From an uncultured Lachnobacterium sp. (lineage in GTDB: Bacteria; Bacillota; Clostridia; Lachnospirales; Lachnospiraceae): a DNA stretch of 7,738 bases. Made by a program: the position numbers and the translations under genes. Under the pieces are notes generated by a model. The model made no database searches, was not told where the DNA came from, and saw only the letters and a list, made by a program, of their open reading frames with translations. The stretch spans positions 1-7,738 of the forward strand of contig CAMFPD010000096.1 of NCBI GenBank assembly GCA_945971355.1, read 5' to 3'. Of the stretch, positions 1 to 6,396 are shown in pieces. Every line of letters begins with the position of its first letter. The stretch's first letter is position 1.

Positions 1-205
1 GGCTTTATGGCTAGGTTTTTGAGAAGTGGTGTATATATATTTGTGAATATAAAATATGATAAACAGGTCAACATGTGCAGAGCGCCGCATTATAAATCAA
101 TCCAGGCTATGTCACAACCCAAGCAACACATTGGTAATTCAGAAATTAGGAAATTCATAATGAAAAATGAGGGAATATATTTACTATATATGGTACAATG
201 GGGGT
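1..205. other. Non-coding leader region upstream of rlmH
   Basis: No gene can be supported here. The + strand frame beginning at base 1 stays open to base 306, but it overlaps the first 100 bases of rlmH, its peptide is unlike any family I know, and it has no convincing start site. The T-run at 16-20 could be the tail of a terminator whose stem lies outside the window, but this cannot be decided. The final 15 bases hold a -10-like box, described separately. The short GC-rich patch near 80-88 has no partner that I can see. Confidence 0.5.
191..199 (+). promoter_or_regulatory. Putative extended -10 promoter of rlmH
   Basis: TGGTACAAT fits an extended sigma-A -10 element (TGn followed by TACAAT, one mismatch to TATAAT). 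No good -35 hexamer lies 15-19 nt upstream, which extended -10 promoters can tolerate. The box ends 6 nt before the rlmH ATG, so transcription would start at or next to the start codon. A weaker alternative is TTGGTA at 131-136 with CATAAT at 156-161 and a 19-nt spacer, which would give a leader of about 40 nt. In an AT-rich genome such matches are common, so this is a candidate only. Confidence 0.4.
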
Positions 206-685
206 ATGAAAATCACTATAATATGCGTAGGAAAAATAAAAGAAAAATTTTATCAGGAGGCTATCAAGGAATATTCCAAAAGATTATCGAGATATACAAA
301 GCTTGATATTGTAGAGGTTGCTGATGAAAAGACTGAGGAACAGTCTACCGAGGTTGAGATAAATATTGTCAAGGATAAGGAAGGAGAAAGAATACTTAAA
401 GCTATTAAGGATGATGGCTATGTAGTATGTCTGGCAATTGAGGGAAAACAACTTGATTCTGTAGAGCTATCTGAAAAAATGAATAATTTGTTTGTGACTG
501 GAAAAAGTCATATATATTTTATTATTGGAGGATCTTTGGGGCTTAGTAATGATGTGCTAAAAAGGGCAGATATGAAACTGAGCTTTTCAAAAATGACATT
601 TCCCCATCAGCTTATGAGAGTGATTCTTTTAGAGCAGATTTACAGAGGTTTTAGGATAATGAACAATGAACCATATCATAAATAG
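206..685 (+). CDS. rlmH: 23S rRNA (pseudouridine-1915-N3)-methyltransferase RlmH
   Basis: This SPOUT-class enzyme methylates N3 of pseudouridine 1915 in helix 69 of 23S rRNA on assembled 70S ribosomes, using S-adenosylmethionine. The 159 residues match the usual family length. The start MKITIICVGKIKEKF is the canonical N-terminus, so ATG 206 is chosen over the in-frame ATG at 167, which would add 13 atypical residues. The SPOUT knot region is clear: IIGGSLG at residues 106-112 is the SAM-binding glycine loop, LSFSKMTFPHQLMR (125-138) and the terminal EPYHK (155-159) are family signatures. No Shine-Dalgarno sits at normal distance; a run of five G directly abuts the ATG. The gene stands alone upstream of the sporulation operon, 34 nt from yqfC. 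Identification is firm. Confidence 0.96.
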   Translation: MKITIICVGKIKEKFYQEAIKEYSKRLSRYTKLDIVEVADEKTEEQSTEVEINIVKDKEGERILKAIKDDGYVVCLAIEGKQLDSVELSEKMNNLFVTGKSHIYFIIGGSLGLSNDVLKRADMKLSFSKMTFPHQLMRVILLEQIYRGFRIMNNEPYHK

Positions 686-714
686 TAATTGGATATACCT
701 ATAATTCATATAAT
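676..714 (+). promoter_or_regulatory. Putative promoter(s) of yqfC, possibly sigma-E type
   Basis: Two perfect TATAAT hexamers lie 9 nt apart (700-705 and 709-714) in the short gap before yqfC. Read as a mother-cell sigma-E promoter, TCATAAAT at 676-683 fits the -35 and CCTATAAT at 698-705 fits the -10 (CATANNNT) with one mismatch and a 14-nt spacer. CATATAAT at 707-714 matches the -10 perfectly but lacks a well-spaced -35. Bacillus yqfC and yqfD are in the sigma-E regulon, which makes this reading attractive. The sequence is so AT-rich that chance matches are likely. Transcripts would begin about 0-8 nt before the yqfC ATG. Confidence 0.35.
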
Positions 715-719
715 TAAAT

Positions 720-977
720 ATGAGTAAAATTTTTGATGCTATTGAACTTCCAAAAGATATCGTATTGGGGATACCATATGTCACAATGTACGGTAACTTG
801 GAGTTGATTATAGAAAACCATAGGGGAATCAGATGTTTTAATGATGAACTGGTGGAAATTCTTTCTAAGTCAAATATTATTTCTGTTAAGGGGAGAAATA
901 TGTCAATTTCAGAGTATACAAAGGACAGTATTGTTGTGGAAGGGTATATAGAACAAATTTCCTTTGTTAGCCTATGA
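720..977 (+). CDS. yqfC: Sporulation protein YqfC (YabP/YqfC family)
   Basis: A small protein of 85 residues belonging to the YabP/YqfC family. In Bacillus subtilis the gene is transcribed in the mother cell under sigma-E; the molecular role is not known. The family pattern is plain: ELPKDIVLGIP (residues 9-19), the glycine and IENHRGI block (25-37), and the C-terminal VEGYIEQISF (73-82). Length is normal. ATG 720 is the first possible start, because an in-frame TAA lies at 711-713. No Shine-Dalgarno is visible before it, which is unusual for a Firmicute and may mean leaderless translation. The stop overlaps the yqfD start by 4 nt (ATGA), and the pairing with yqfD is the conserved arrangement, so the identification is firm. 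Confidence 0.93.
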   Translation: MSKIFDAIELPKDIVLGIPYVTMYGNLELIIENHRGIRCFNDELVEILSKSNIISVKGRNMSISEYTKDSIVVEGYIEQISFVSL

Positions 978-1936
978 GTAGAATTAAAATATCGTTAAAA
1001 GGAAATAATGTTCGTAGGTTCATAAATTTATGCTCAATTAATGATATCCAATTATACGATTTGAAATTTGTTTCATCAGAGGAATACACTTGTATAATTA
1101 ATACAAATGATTATTATCAGGTCAAAAAGCATTTAAAAAAGACAAGAACCAAATCCAAAGTACTTAATAGAATAGGCGTTTATAGATTATATAAGCCTTT
1201 TATGAAGTATTGGTATTGTCTGCTGCCATTTATAGTTATTACACTTTTTCTATATTGGAAGACTCTTAAGATTGCGGATGTGGTTGTCACAGGCGGTGAT
1301 GAACAAATGAATTCAAGTATTGAAAGGTATATGAATAGTAATAATTTTGGTGTTGATACATGGATAAGGGGTTATGATTTTACAACGGCTGAATGTTTGT
1401 TAAAAAATAAATTTACAAATATCACATGGAGTTCTATAGGGATAAATGGAAATGTTCTTTATGTGGAGGTTAGAGAAGCTACAAACCCTGAAATAATACA
1501 GGATAACAGATGCAGAAGCATAGTGGCTTCAAAGGATGCTATTGTGTATAGTATAATCACACGCAAAGGGACACCTTTAGTTAAGGCTGGAGATGTGGTT
1601 ATGAAGGGGGATGTGTTAGTTGATTCGAAACAGGAAATTCTTGATGATAACCTAGAAGTGAAGGATACATATTTTACCCAAAGTGATGCTGATATATTGG
1701 GATATGTGGATAGGGAATATTCAGAGAGTTTTCCGTGTAGTATTGGATTTCTGGAACAGGATGACTATATGATGGAAAAACTGGCCGAGGCAGCATTAGA
1801 CAAATATGTTTTGGATTTGGAAGAAAATGGGGTTTTAATTTTATCCAAAAATGTTATTATGGATAAAGTGGGAAATTGTATGTACTTAAATGTGCATCTG
1901 AAGACAATTGAATCCATTGTAAAATACTCTTATTAA
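974..1936 (+). CDS. yqfD: Sporulation protein YqfD (short form)
   Basis: A sporulation membrane protein of the YqfD family, sigma-E controlled in Bacillus, biochemical role unknown. Residues 1-75 are a cytoplasmic-type basic region (ISLKGNNVRRFINLC near the start is typical). A single membrane segment lies at about 80-98 (YWYCLLPFIVITLFLYW). After it come ADVVVTGG (101-108), a POTRA-like small domain, VLYVEVREATNP (161-172), and a lipoyl/hairpin-like stretch with VKAGDVVMKGDVLV (203-216). The C-terminal stretch from about 263 resembles the usual family end. At 320 residues it is shorter than the roughly 390-400 I expect for the family; the loss seems internal, around residues 245-262, where the middle of the outer domain should be. 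It starts in the yqfC stop (ATGA) without a good Shine-Dalgarno, so translational coupling is likely. Confidence 0.92.
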   Translation: MSRIKISLKGNNVRRFINLCSINDIQLYDLKFVSSEEYTCIINTNDYYQVKKHLKKTRTKSKVLNRIGVYRLYKPFMKYWYCLLPFIVITLFLYWKTLKIADVVVTGGDEQMNSSIERYMNSNNFGVDTWIRGYDFTTAECLLKNKFTNITWSSIGINGNVLYVEVREATNPEIIQDNRCRSIVASKDAIVYSIITRKGTPLVKAGDVVMKGDVLVDSKQEILDDNLEVKDTYFTQSDADILGYVDREYSESFPCSIGFLEQDDYMMEKLAEAALDKYVLDLEENGVLILSKNVIMDKVGNCMYLNVHLKTIESIVKYSY

Positions 1937-1951
1937 ACGGAAGGTAAATAT

Positions 1952-2968
1952 ATGAGTTTGAATGAAGTGGCAATGAGTATGCCAAGAGAACATGTACAGA
2001 ATGTCTTTGGACAGTTTGATGCTTTTGCAAAAAAGATAGAGAGAACTCTGGGAGTGACAATTGTGCTCCGTGAGGATCAGCTTAAAATAATTGGTAATGA
2101 GATAAATGCAAGGGGTGCAATGGAGGTTTTTAACCAGCTTCTTGAACTTGCAAAAAGGGGCAATGTTATCACTGAACAGAATGTGAATTACGCACTTGCT
2201 TTGTTGGAGGAGCATAAGGGCAATTCGATTGTGGAAATTGATAAGGATATAATATGCCACACTATAACTGGTAAACCGGTAAAGCCAAAAACTATAGGTC
2301 AGAAGGAATATGTTGATGCTATCAGAAACAAAATGATTGTTTTTGGTATGGGACCGGCAGGAACTGGAAAGACTTATCTTGCAATGGCAATGGCCATAAC
2401 AGCCTTCAAGAATGAAGAGGTTGGACGTATTATCCTTACAAGACCTGCCATTGAAGCAGGTGAGAAACTTGGATTTTTACCAGGAGATTTGCAGAGTAAG
2501 GTAGATCCATATCTTAGACCTCTTTATGATGCATTATATCAGATTATGGGAGCGGAGAGTTTTCAGCGCAATATGGAAAAGGGCCTTATTGAGGTGGCTC
2601 CTCTTGCATATATGAGAGGACGAACACTGGATAATGCATTTATTATTCTGGATGAGGCTCAGAATACTACACCAGCACAGATGAAGATGTTTCTGACACG
2701 AATCGGTTTTGGGTCGAAGGTGGTTGTAACTGGTGATGCAACACAGAAGGATTTAGCTCCCGGAACAAAATCAGGTCTTGATGTGGCACTTAAGGTATTG
2801 AGAAATATTGATGATATAGCAATCTGCAATATGACAAGTAAGGATGTTGTAAGGCATCCATTAGTTCAAAAAATTGTACAGGCTTATGATGATTATGAAA
2901 GCAAAGCTAATAACAAGAGAAAAACAAGAGAAAAAGCGGGAGAAAGAATAATTGAGAGAAAGAATTAA
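1952..2968 (+). CDS. phoH: PhoH family ATPase
   Basis: A cytoplasmic P-loop NTPase of the PhoH family (338 residues, normal length). The exact role of this family is unsettled; its frequent linkage and occasional fusion to YbeY suggests work on RNA or ribosome maturation. Visible elements: a KH-like N-terminal part (residues 15-75), Walker A GPAGTGKT (134-141), TRPAIEAGEKLGFLPGD (163-179), Walker B IILDEAQN (231-238), and the sensor-like VVVTGDATQKD (257-267). The last 20 residues are rich in Lys, Arg and Glu and probably disordered. GGAAGG at 1939-1944 is a good Shine-Dalgarno 7 nt before the ATG. The gene follows yqfD by 15 nt and is followed at once by the HD gene, so it belongs to the same operon. 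Confidence 0.96.
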   Translation: MSLNEVAMSMPREHVQNVFGQFDAFAKKIERTLGVTIVLREDQLKIIGNEINARGAMEVFNQLLELAKRGNVITEQNVNYALALLEEHKGNSIVEIDKDIICHTITGKPVKPKTIGQKEYVDAIRNKMIVFGMGPAGTGKTYLAMAMAITAFKNEEVGRIILTRPAIEAGEKLGFLPGDLQSKVDPYLRPLYDALYQIMGAESFQRNMEKGLIEVAPLAYMRGRTLDNAFIILDEAQNTTPAQMKMFLTRIGFGSKVVVTGDATQKDLAPGTKSGLDVALKVLRNIDDIAICNMTSKDVVRHPLVQKIVQAYDDYESKANNKRKTREKAGERIIERKN

Positions 2969-2969
2969 T

Positions 2970-4130
2970 ATGAGAAGGGTGATTCCTATTTTATGTATAG
3001 CTGTGTCAACCTTTCTTTTATCAGGATTGTTTTGTTATATGCAAAGTCTTTATCCGGATGAGATAATATGTGTGGCTTTTATTGATATTATTTTTCTATC
3101 TCTTGCTGTTTTTGAATTGGAATATGACAGAAAAAGAAGATATATATCAAACAATTCTAAAACTACCTTTGGAAAAGTTGCAATTGGGTATATGGCATGT
3201 TGTGTTATAGCGTATGTATTCTGGTTTCAGCAGTCTTACTGTAAGCCTGTAATTGTTTTTTCGTTTATCCTGTATGCAGTGGGAAACGAAGTGTTAGCAT
3301 TCTTTATGGGAATTTATCTGGTGGTTTTGCTTGGAATGATACAGACTGGGGATTTCAACGAGCTGGTATTGTACATTTTATTGCTTTTACTTGGTGTTGT
3401 TATTGCAAGGGCAATGGAGAATACAAAACTAAAATACAGTCTTTTTGTCAATACATTTTGTGTTAGCGCCATTTTACCTAATCTTTTTTATTATTTTGCA
3501 AATAAAGAGATTAACAATAATATAATTTTTTACTCTTTGATTAATGGGGCTATAGCAGTTGTGTTTGCCTTTATTACTTGTAAATTTATAATACCTGCAT
3601 CAAAAGCGGAGTGCGAAAATTGCACATATGATATTATATCTGAAGATTATATTCAGGTAAAAGAATTGAAGGCTTATTCCAAGTTTGAGTATGAACACGC
3701 TCTCAGAGTGTCGGATATAGCATACAGATGTGCAAAGGCGGCAGGACTTGATATGAATCTGTGTGCAGCGGCTGGCTTTTATTACAGAATTGGAAAGTGG
3801 GAGGGAGAACCTCATGTGGAAAAGGGAATACTTAAGGCAGAAGAACTTTGTTTTCCAGAAAAAGTTATTCAGATTATTTCGGAATACTATGGTGAGGAAG
3901 AAAAACCGTCCACTCCTGAATCAGCTCTTGTACATATTGTAGATGCGCTGGTTATAAAGCTTGAGAAAATGAAAGAGGATGTTGGCCTTAGCCAATGGAA
4001 TAGGGAAATGATTATTTATCAGACCTTAAATGAGTTTTCGTCATCTGGAATATATGATAATTCAGGTCTTGGAATGAACCAGTTTCTTGTAATCAGAGAA
4101 TATCTAACAAAGGAGGAAATGCTTAGATGA
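2970..4130 (+). CDS. Membrane protein with degenerate PgpH-type HD domain
   Basis: It occupies the place of pgpH (yqfF), the cyclic-di-AMP phosphodiesterase gene, between phoH and ybeY. ATG 2970 gives 386 residues; a TTG at 2952, overlapping phoH, would add six. About seven or eight hydrophobic segments fill residues 4-208 (for example 4-24, 33-49, 70-86, 94-124, 132-149, 158-176, 185-208). A cytoplasmic HD-fold region covers about 230-335. YEHALRVSDIAYRCAKAAGL (241-260) aligns with the first HD helix and keeps its histidine (243). The metal-binding pair is lost: the usual YHDIGK reads YYRIGK (271-276), and the later paired histidines read EYYGEE (305-310). The large extracellular domain of true PgpH (over 700 residues) is absent. 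Hydrolysis of c-di-AMP is therefore unlikely; a sensory or scaffold role is inferred. From memory, similar YYR-type proteins occur across Lachnospiraceae. Confidence 0.85.
   Translation: MRRVIPILCIAVSTFLLSGLFCYMQSLYPDEIICVAFIDIIFLSLAVFELEYDRKRRYISNNSKTTFGKVAIGYMACCVIAYVFWFQQSYCKPVIVFSFILYAVGNEVLAFFMGIYLVVLLGMIQTGDFNELVLYILLLLLGVVIARAMENTKLKYSLFVNTFCVSAILPNLFYYFANKEINNNIIFYSLINGAIAVVFAFITCKFIIPASKAECENCTYDIISEDYIQVKELKAYSKFEYEHALRVSDIAYRCAKAAGLDMNLCAAAGFYYRIGKWEGEPHVEKGILKAEELCFPEKVIQIISEYYGEEEKPSTPESALVHIVDALVIKLEKMKEDVGLSQWNREMIIYQTLNEFSSSGIYDNSGLGMNQFLVIREYLTKEEMLR
4109..4116 (+). promoter_or_regulatory. Strong ribosome binding site of ybeY
   Basis: AAAGGAGG lies inside the last codons of the HD protein gene, 10 nt before the ybeY ATG at 4127. 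It is the best Shine-Dalgarno in the window. Together with the ATGA overlap it fixes the ybeY start and suggests that ybeY is translated efficiently on its own as well as by coupling. Confidence 0.8.
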
Positions 4131-4624
4131 GTTTTTTTCTTGAGGAAGAGGTAGAAGTTGATTTTACATTTGACTATAAACAAATTGCTGAAAAAGTAGT
4201 AAACTACTGTATCGAGCGTGAAAAATTTCCTTATGAAGCAGAAGTAAATCTTACTTTGACAGATAACGAAGGAATTCATATAATCAATAAAGAATATCGT
4301 GAGATTGACAGACCTACAGATGTTTTGTCATTTCCTATGCTTTCCTATGATGCTCCTGGCGATTTTTCCTTTCTGATGGAGGAGAATGAGGATGATTTTA
4401 ATCCCGACACAGGAGAGGCTATGCTTGGTGATATTATTATTTCAGTGGACAAGGTGAAGGAACAGGCGAGAGAATATGGTCACAGTGAACTTAGGGAGTT
4501 TGCATTTCTGATTACACACAGTATGCTCCACCTTTTTGGATATGACCATATGGAGCCAGAGGAAGCAGAGGTTATGGAAAGAAGACAGAGAGAGATTCTT
4601 GAGGAACTTCAAATTACACGTTAA
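4127..4624 (+). CDS. ybeY: Endoribonuclease / rRNA maturation factor YbeY
   Basis: A zinc-dependent single-strand RNase family protein that takes part in 16S rRNA 3' end maturation and late 70S quality control. The 165 residues match the family. The zinc site is intact: HSMLHLFGYDH at 131-141 provides His131, His135 and His141. Other signatures are EIDRPTDVLSFP (59-70) and LGDIIIS (100-106). An acidic insert at 84-96 (EENEDDFNPDTGE) is of the kind common in clostridial members. It overlaps the preceding gene by 4 nt and has its own strong Shine-Dalgarno. Linkage to phoH is conserved in most bacteria. In Bacillus the next genes are dgkA, cdd and era; here a flippase gene follows instead. Confidence 0.97.
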   Translation: MSFFLEEEVEVDFTFDYKQIAEKVVNYCIEREKFPYEAEVNLTLTDNEGIHIINKEYREIDRPTDVLSFPMLSYDAPGDFSFLMEENEDDFNPDTGEAMLGDIIISVDKVKEQAREYGHSELREFAFLITHSMLHLFGYDHMEPEEAEVMERRQREILEELQITR

Positions 4625-4643
4625 GAAATAGAGGTAACTTTTA

Positions 4644-6308
4644 ATGGCTAAGTCAAATACTAAGGGAACGAACTTTTTAGTACAGGGTTCAATCTTAGCA
4701 ATAGCATCTATAATAAGCAGAATAATAGGTTTAATATACAGAATCCCAATGACTGCAATTATCGGTGATGTGGGAAATAACTACTATGCATGTGCGTTTG
4801 ACGTGTATAATGTAATGCTTATTATTTCTTCATATAGTTTACCGCTTGCTGTTTCAAAACTGGTTTCAGCAAAAATGGCAAAGGGGCAGTTTAAAACTGC
4901 TTATCAGGTATTTAAGGGTGCGCTGTTGTTTGCTGTTGTATCAGGAACAGTGGTAGCAGTGATTGTTTTCTTTGGGGCGGAGTTTTTTACAAAAACCATG
5001 CTTAGTACGCCTAATAGTATATTTGCACTGAAAGTACTTGCACCAGCCCTTGTGATTGTTGCGATTCTTGGTGTTATCAGAGGCTTTTTTCAGGGACTTG
5101 GTACTATGATGCCAAGTGCGGTTTCTCAGATTATTGAACAGATTGTAAATGCTGTTGTAAGTATATGGGCAGCCTATGTTTTGTATAGGGTTGGAACCAG
5201 AACAGGTGCTGTGCTGGGGGATAAAGAGCACTATGCTGCAGCCTATGGAGCAGCTGGTGGAACGCTTGGCACAAATCTTGGTTCAGTTGCTGCACTGCTT
5301 TTTGTATTGTTTGTCTTTGCAGTATATCTCAGAGTTTTCAAACGTATTATGAAGAAGGACCGTCATGTGAAGGTTGATTCTTTTGCATATACTATGAAGG
5401 TTCTGATTATTACAATTATTCCGGTACTTCTAAGTACCACTATTTATAACATTAGTGGAATTATAGATCAGGGTATATTCAAAAAGGTTGCTTTGATGCA
5501 AGGATATGCTAATAATGATGTTGAAATTTGGTGGGGAGTATTTTCTGGTAAGTATAAGCTTATGACAAACGTTCCTATCTCTATTGCATCGGCAATGGCA
5601 GCATCGGCTGTCCCAACGTTGACATCTAGTTTTTCAAGCGGTGATAAGGCAGGGGTTAGGACACAGATTAATGCAGCTATGAGGTTTGTTATGGTTATAG
5701 CATTCCCGTGTACTGTAGGAATGGCAGTACTTGCAACACCTATTTTTACGTTGTTGTTTCCAAGTACAATTGGCACCGTTGATCTTGCCACATATATGAT
5801 GTGGGTTGGAGCTGTGGCTATTATATTTTATTCTATGTCCACATTGTCAAACGGTTTGCTCCAGGGAATCAACAGAATGAAGGTTCCTGTTGTAAATGCA
5901 GCAATAGCACTTGTGGCGCATATATTGCTCTTGCTTGCTCTTATGCTTTTCTTCAGATTAAATATATATGCCGTTGTTATTTCAAATGCTTTTTTTGCAC
6001 TTTTGATGTGTTTTTTGAATGCAAGGGCACTTGCAAGATACAGTGGATATAGGCAGGAGGTTGTGAAGACTTTCCTTATTCCTGCAATCTGCTCTCTGAT
6101 AATGGGAGTCATTACATTCTTTGTATACAAGGGATTATTTGCGCTTACCAAAATTGTTGCAATTTCTCTAATTGTTTCAATTATTGTTGCAGTAATAGTA
6201 TATGCAGTGATGCTTCTTCTTTTGAAGGGGCTTACGGAGGAGGAAATTCGTAAATTTCCTAAGGGTGCATTAATTATAAAAATTGCCAGGAAGGTTCATT
6301 TGCTATAA
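4644..6308 (+). CDS. SpoVB/MurJ-type polysaccharide or lipid flippase (MOP superfamily)
   Basis: A multipass inner-membrane transporter of 554 residues in the MOP (MATE/polysaccharide flippase) superfamily, oligosaccharide-lipid branch. About 14 hydrophobic segments are visible. The N-terminus ILAIASIISRIIGLIYRIP (17-35), SSYSLPLAVSKLVS (62-75) and GFFQGLGTMMPSAVSQIIEQ (147-166) are close to SpoVB/YtgP proteins, which support spore cortex or vegetative peptidoglycan synthesis, probably by flipping lipid II or a related carrier-linked sugar. Substrate cannot be read from sequence, and Clostridia carry several paralogues, so no symbol is given. GAGG at 4631-4634 serves as Shine-Dalgarno, 9 nt from ATG. 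The gene is 19 nt from ybeY with no terminator between, so it is probably co-transcribed. No classical terminator follows it, only the inverted repeat described separately. Confidence 0.92.
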   Translation: MAKSNTKGTNFLVQGSILAIASIISRIIGLIYRIPMTAIIGDVGNNYYACAFDVYNVMLIISSYSLPLAVSKLVSAKMAKGQFKTAYQVFKGALLFAVVSGTVVAVIVFFGAEFFTKTMLSTPNSIFALKVLAPALVIVAILGVIRGFFQGLGTMMPSAVSQIIEQIVNAVVSIWAAYVLYRVGTRTGAVLGDKEHYAAAYGAAGGTLGTNLGSVAALLFVLFVFAVYLRVFKRIMKKDRHVKVDSFAYTMKVLIITIIPVLLSTTIYNISGIIDQGIFKKVALMQGYANNDVEIWWGVFSGKYKLMTNVPISIASAMAASAVPTLTSSFSSGDKAGVRTQINAAMRFVMVIAFPCTVGMAVLATPIFTLLFPSTIGTVDLATYMMWVGAVAIIFYSMSTLSNGLLQGINRMKVPVVNAAIALVAHILLLLALMLFFRLNIYAVVISNAFFALLMCFLNARALARYSGYRQEVVKTFLIPAICSLIMGVITFFVYKGLFALTKIVAISLIVSIIVAVIVYAVMLLLLKGLTEEEIRKFPKGALIIKIARKVHLL

Positions 6309-6322
6309 AAAAAACTGAATAA

Positions 6323-6396
6323 AATACAATAATATGCAGATACTTATATCAGGTGATTAAGATGAATCGAAATATAAGTATCTGTTTTATTGTATT
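6323..6396. repeat. Long imperfect inverted repeat around a start codon
   Basis: CAGATACTTATAT (6337-6349) is the exact reverse complement of ATATAAGTATCTG (6372-6384). Outside it, AATACAAT (6323-6330) is the exact reverse complement of ATTGTATT (6389-6396), extended by two A-T pairs (6331-6332 with 6387-6388) and a G-U pair (6336 with 6385). A small internal loop separates the two stems. About 24 pairs enclose a 22-nt loop that holds the AGGTGA Shine-Dalgarno and the ATG of the next gene. The downstream arm encodes that gene's membrane anchor. It could be an mRNA hairpin that affects translation, a weak terminator/attenuator for the flippase transcript (four T follow the inner stem), or a DNA-level site. 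Confidence 0.75.

Noticed and set aside
1..306. Open + strand frame from the window start through 306, with possible starts at 7 and 160
   Set aside because: It overlaps the well-supported RlmH start by 100 bases, its product is unlike any known family and has biased, low-information composition. AGGAAA at 148-153 lies well placed before ATG 160, but the 48-residue product runs out of frame through rlmH.
2952..2969. TTG at 2952 as the start of the HD membrane protein
   Set aside because: It would overlap phoH by 17 nt and use a rare start codon; ATG 2970 follows the phoH stop directly, has a purine-rich GAGAGAAAG upstream and leaves the first membrane segment intact. It cannot be fully excluded.
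5423..5438. Near-perfect 16-bp palindrome GGTACTTCTAAGTACC inside the flippase gene
   Set aside because: It encodes part of a membrane segment, has no T-tract and no second copy that I can find, and one such palindrome in several kilobases is plausible by chance.
5468..6151. Two minus-strand open frames of 107 codons opposite the flippase gene
   Set aside because: They lie wholly antisense to a clear membrane protein gene, where hydrophobic codons often leave the reverse frames open, and neither has a recognisable domain.
6353..6361. GTG at 6353 as the start of the BofC-like gene
   Set aside because: The GTG lies within the AGGTGA that serves as Shine-Dalgarno for ATG 6362 and has no ribosome binding site of its own.
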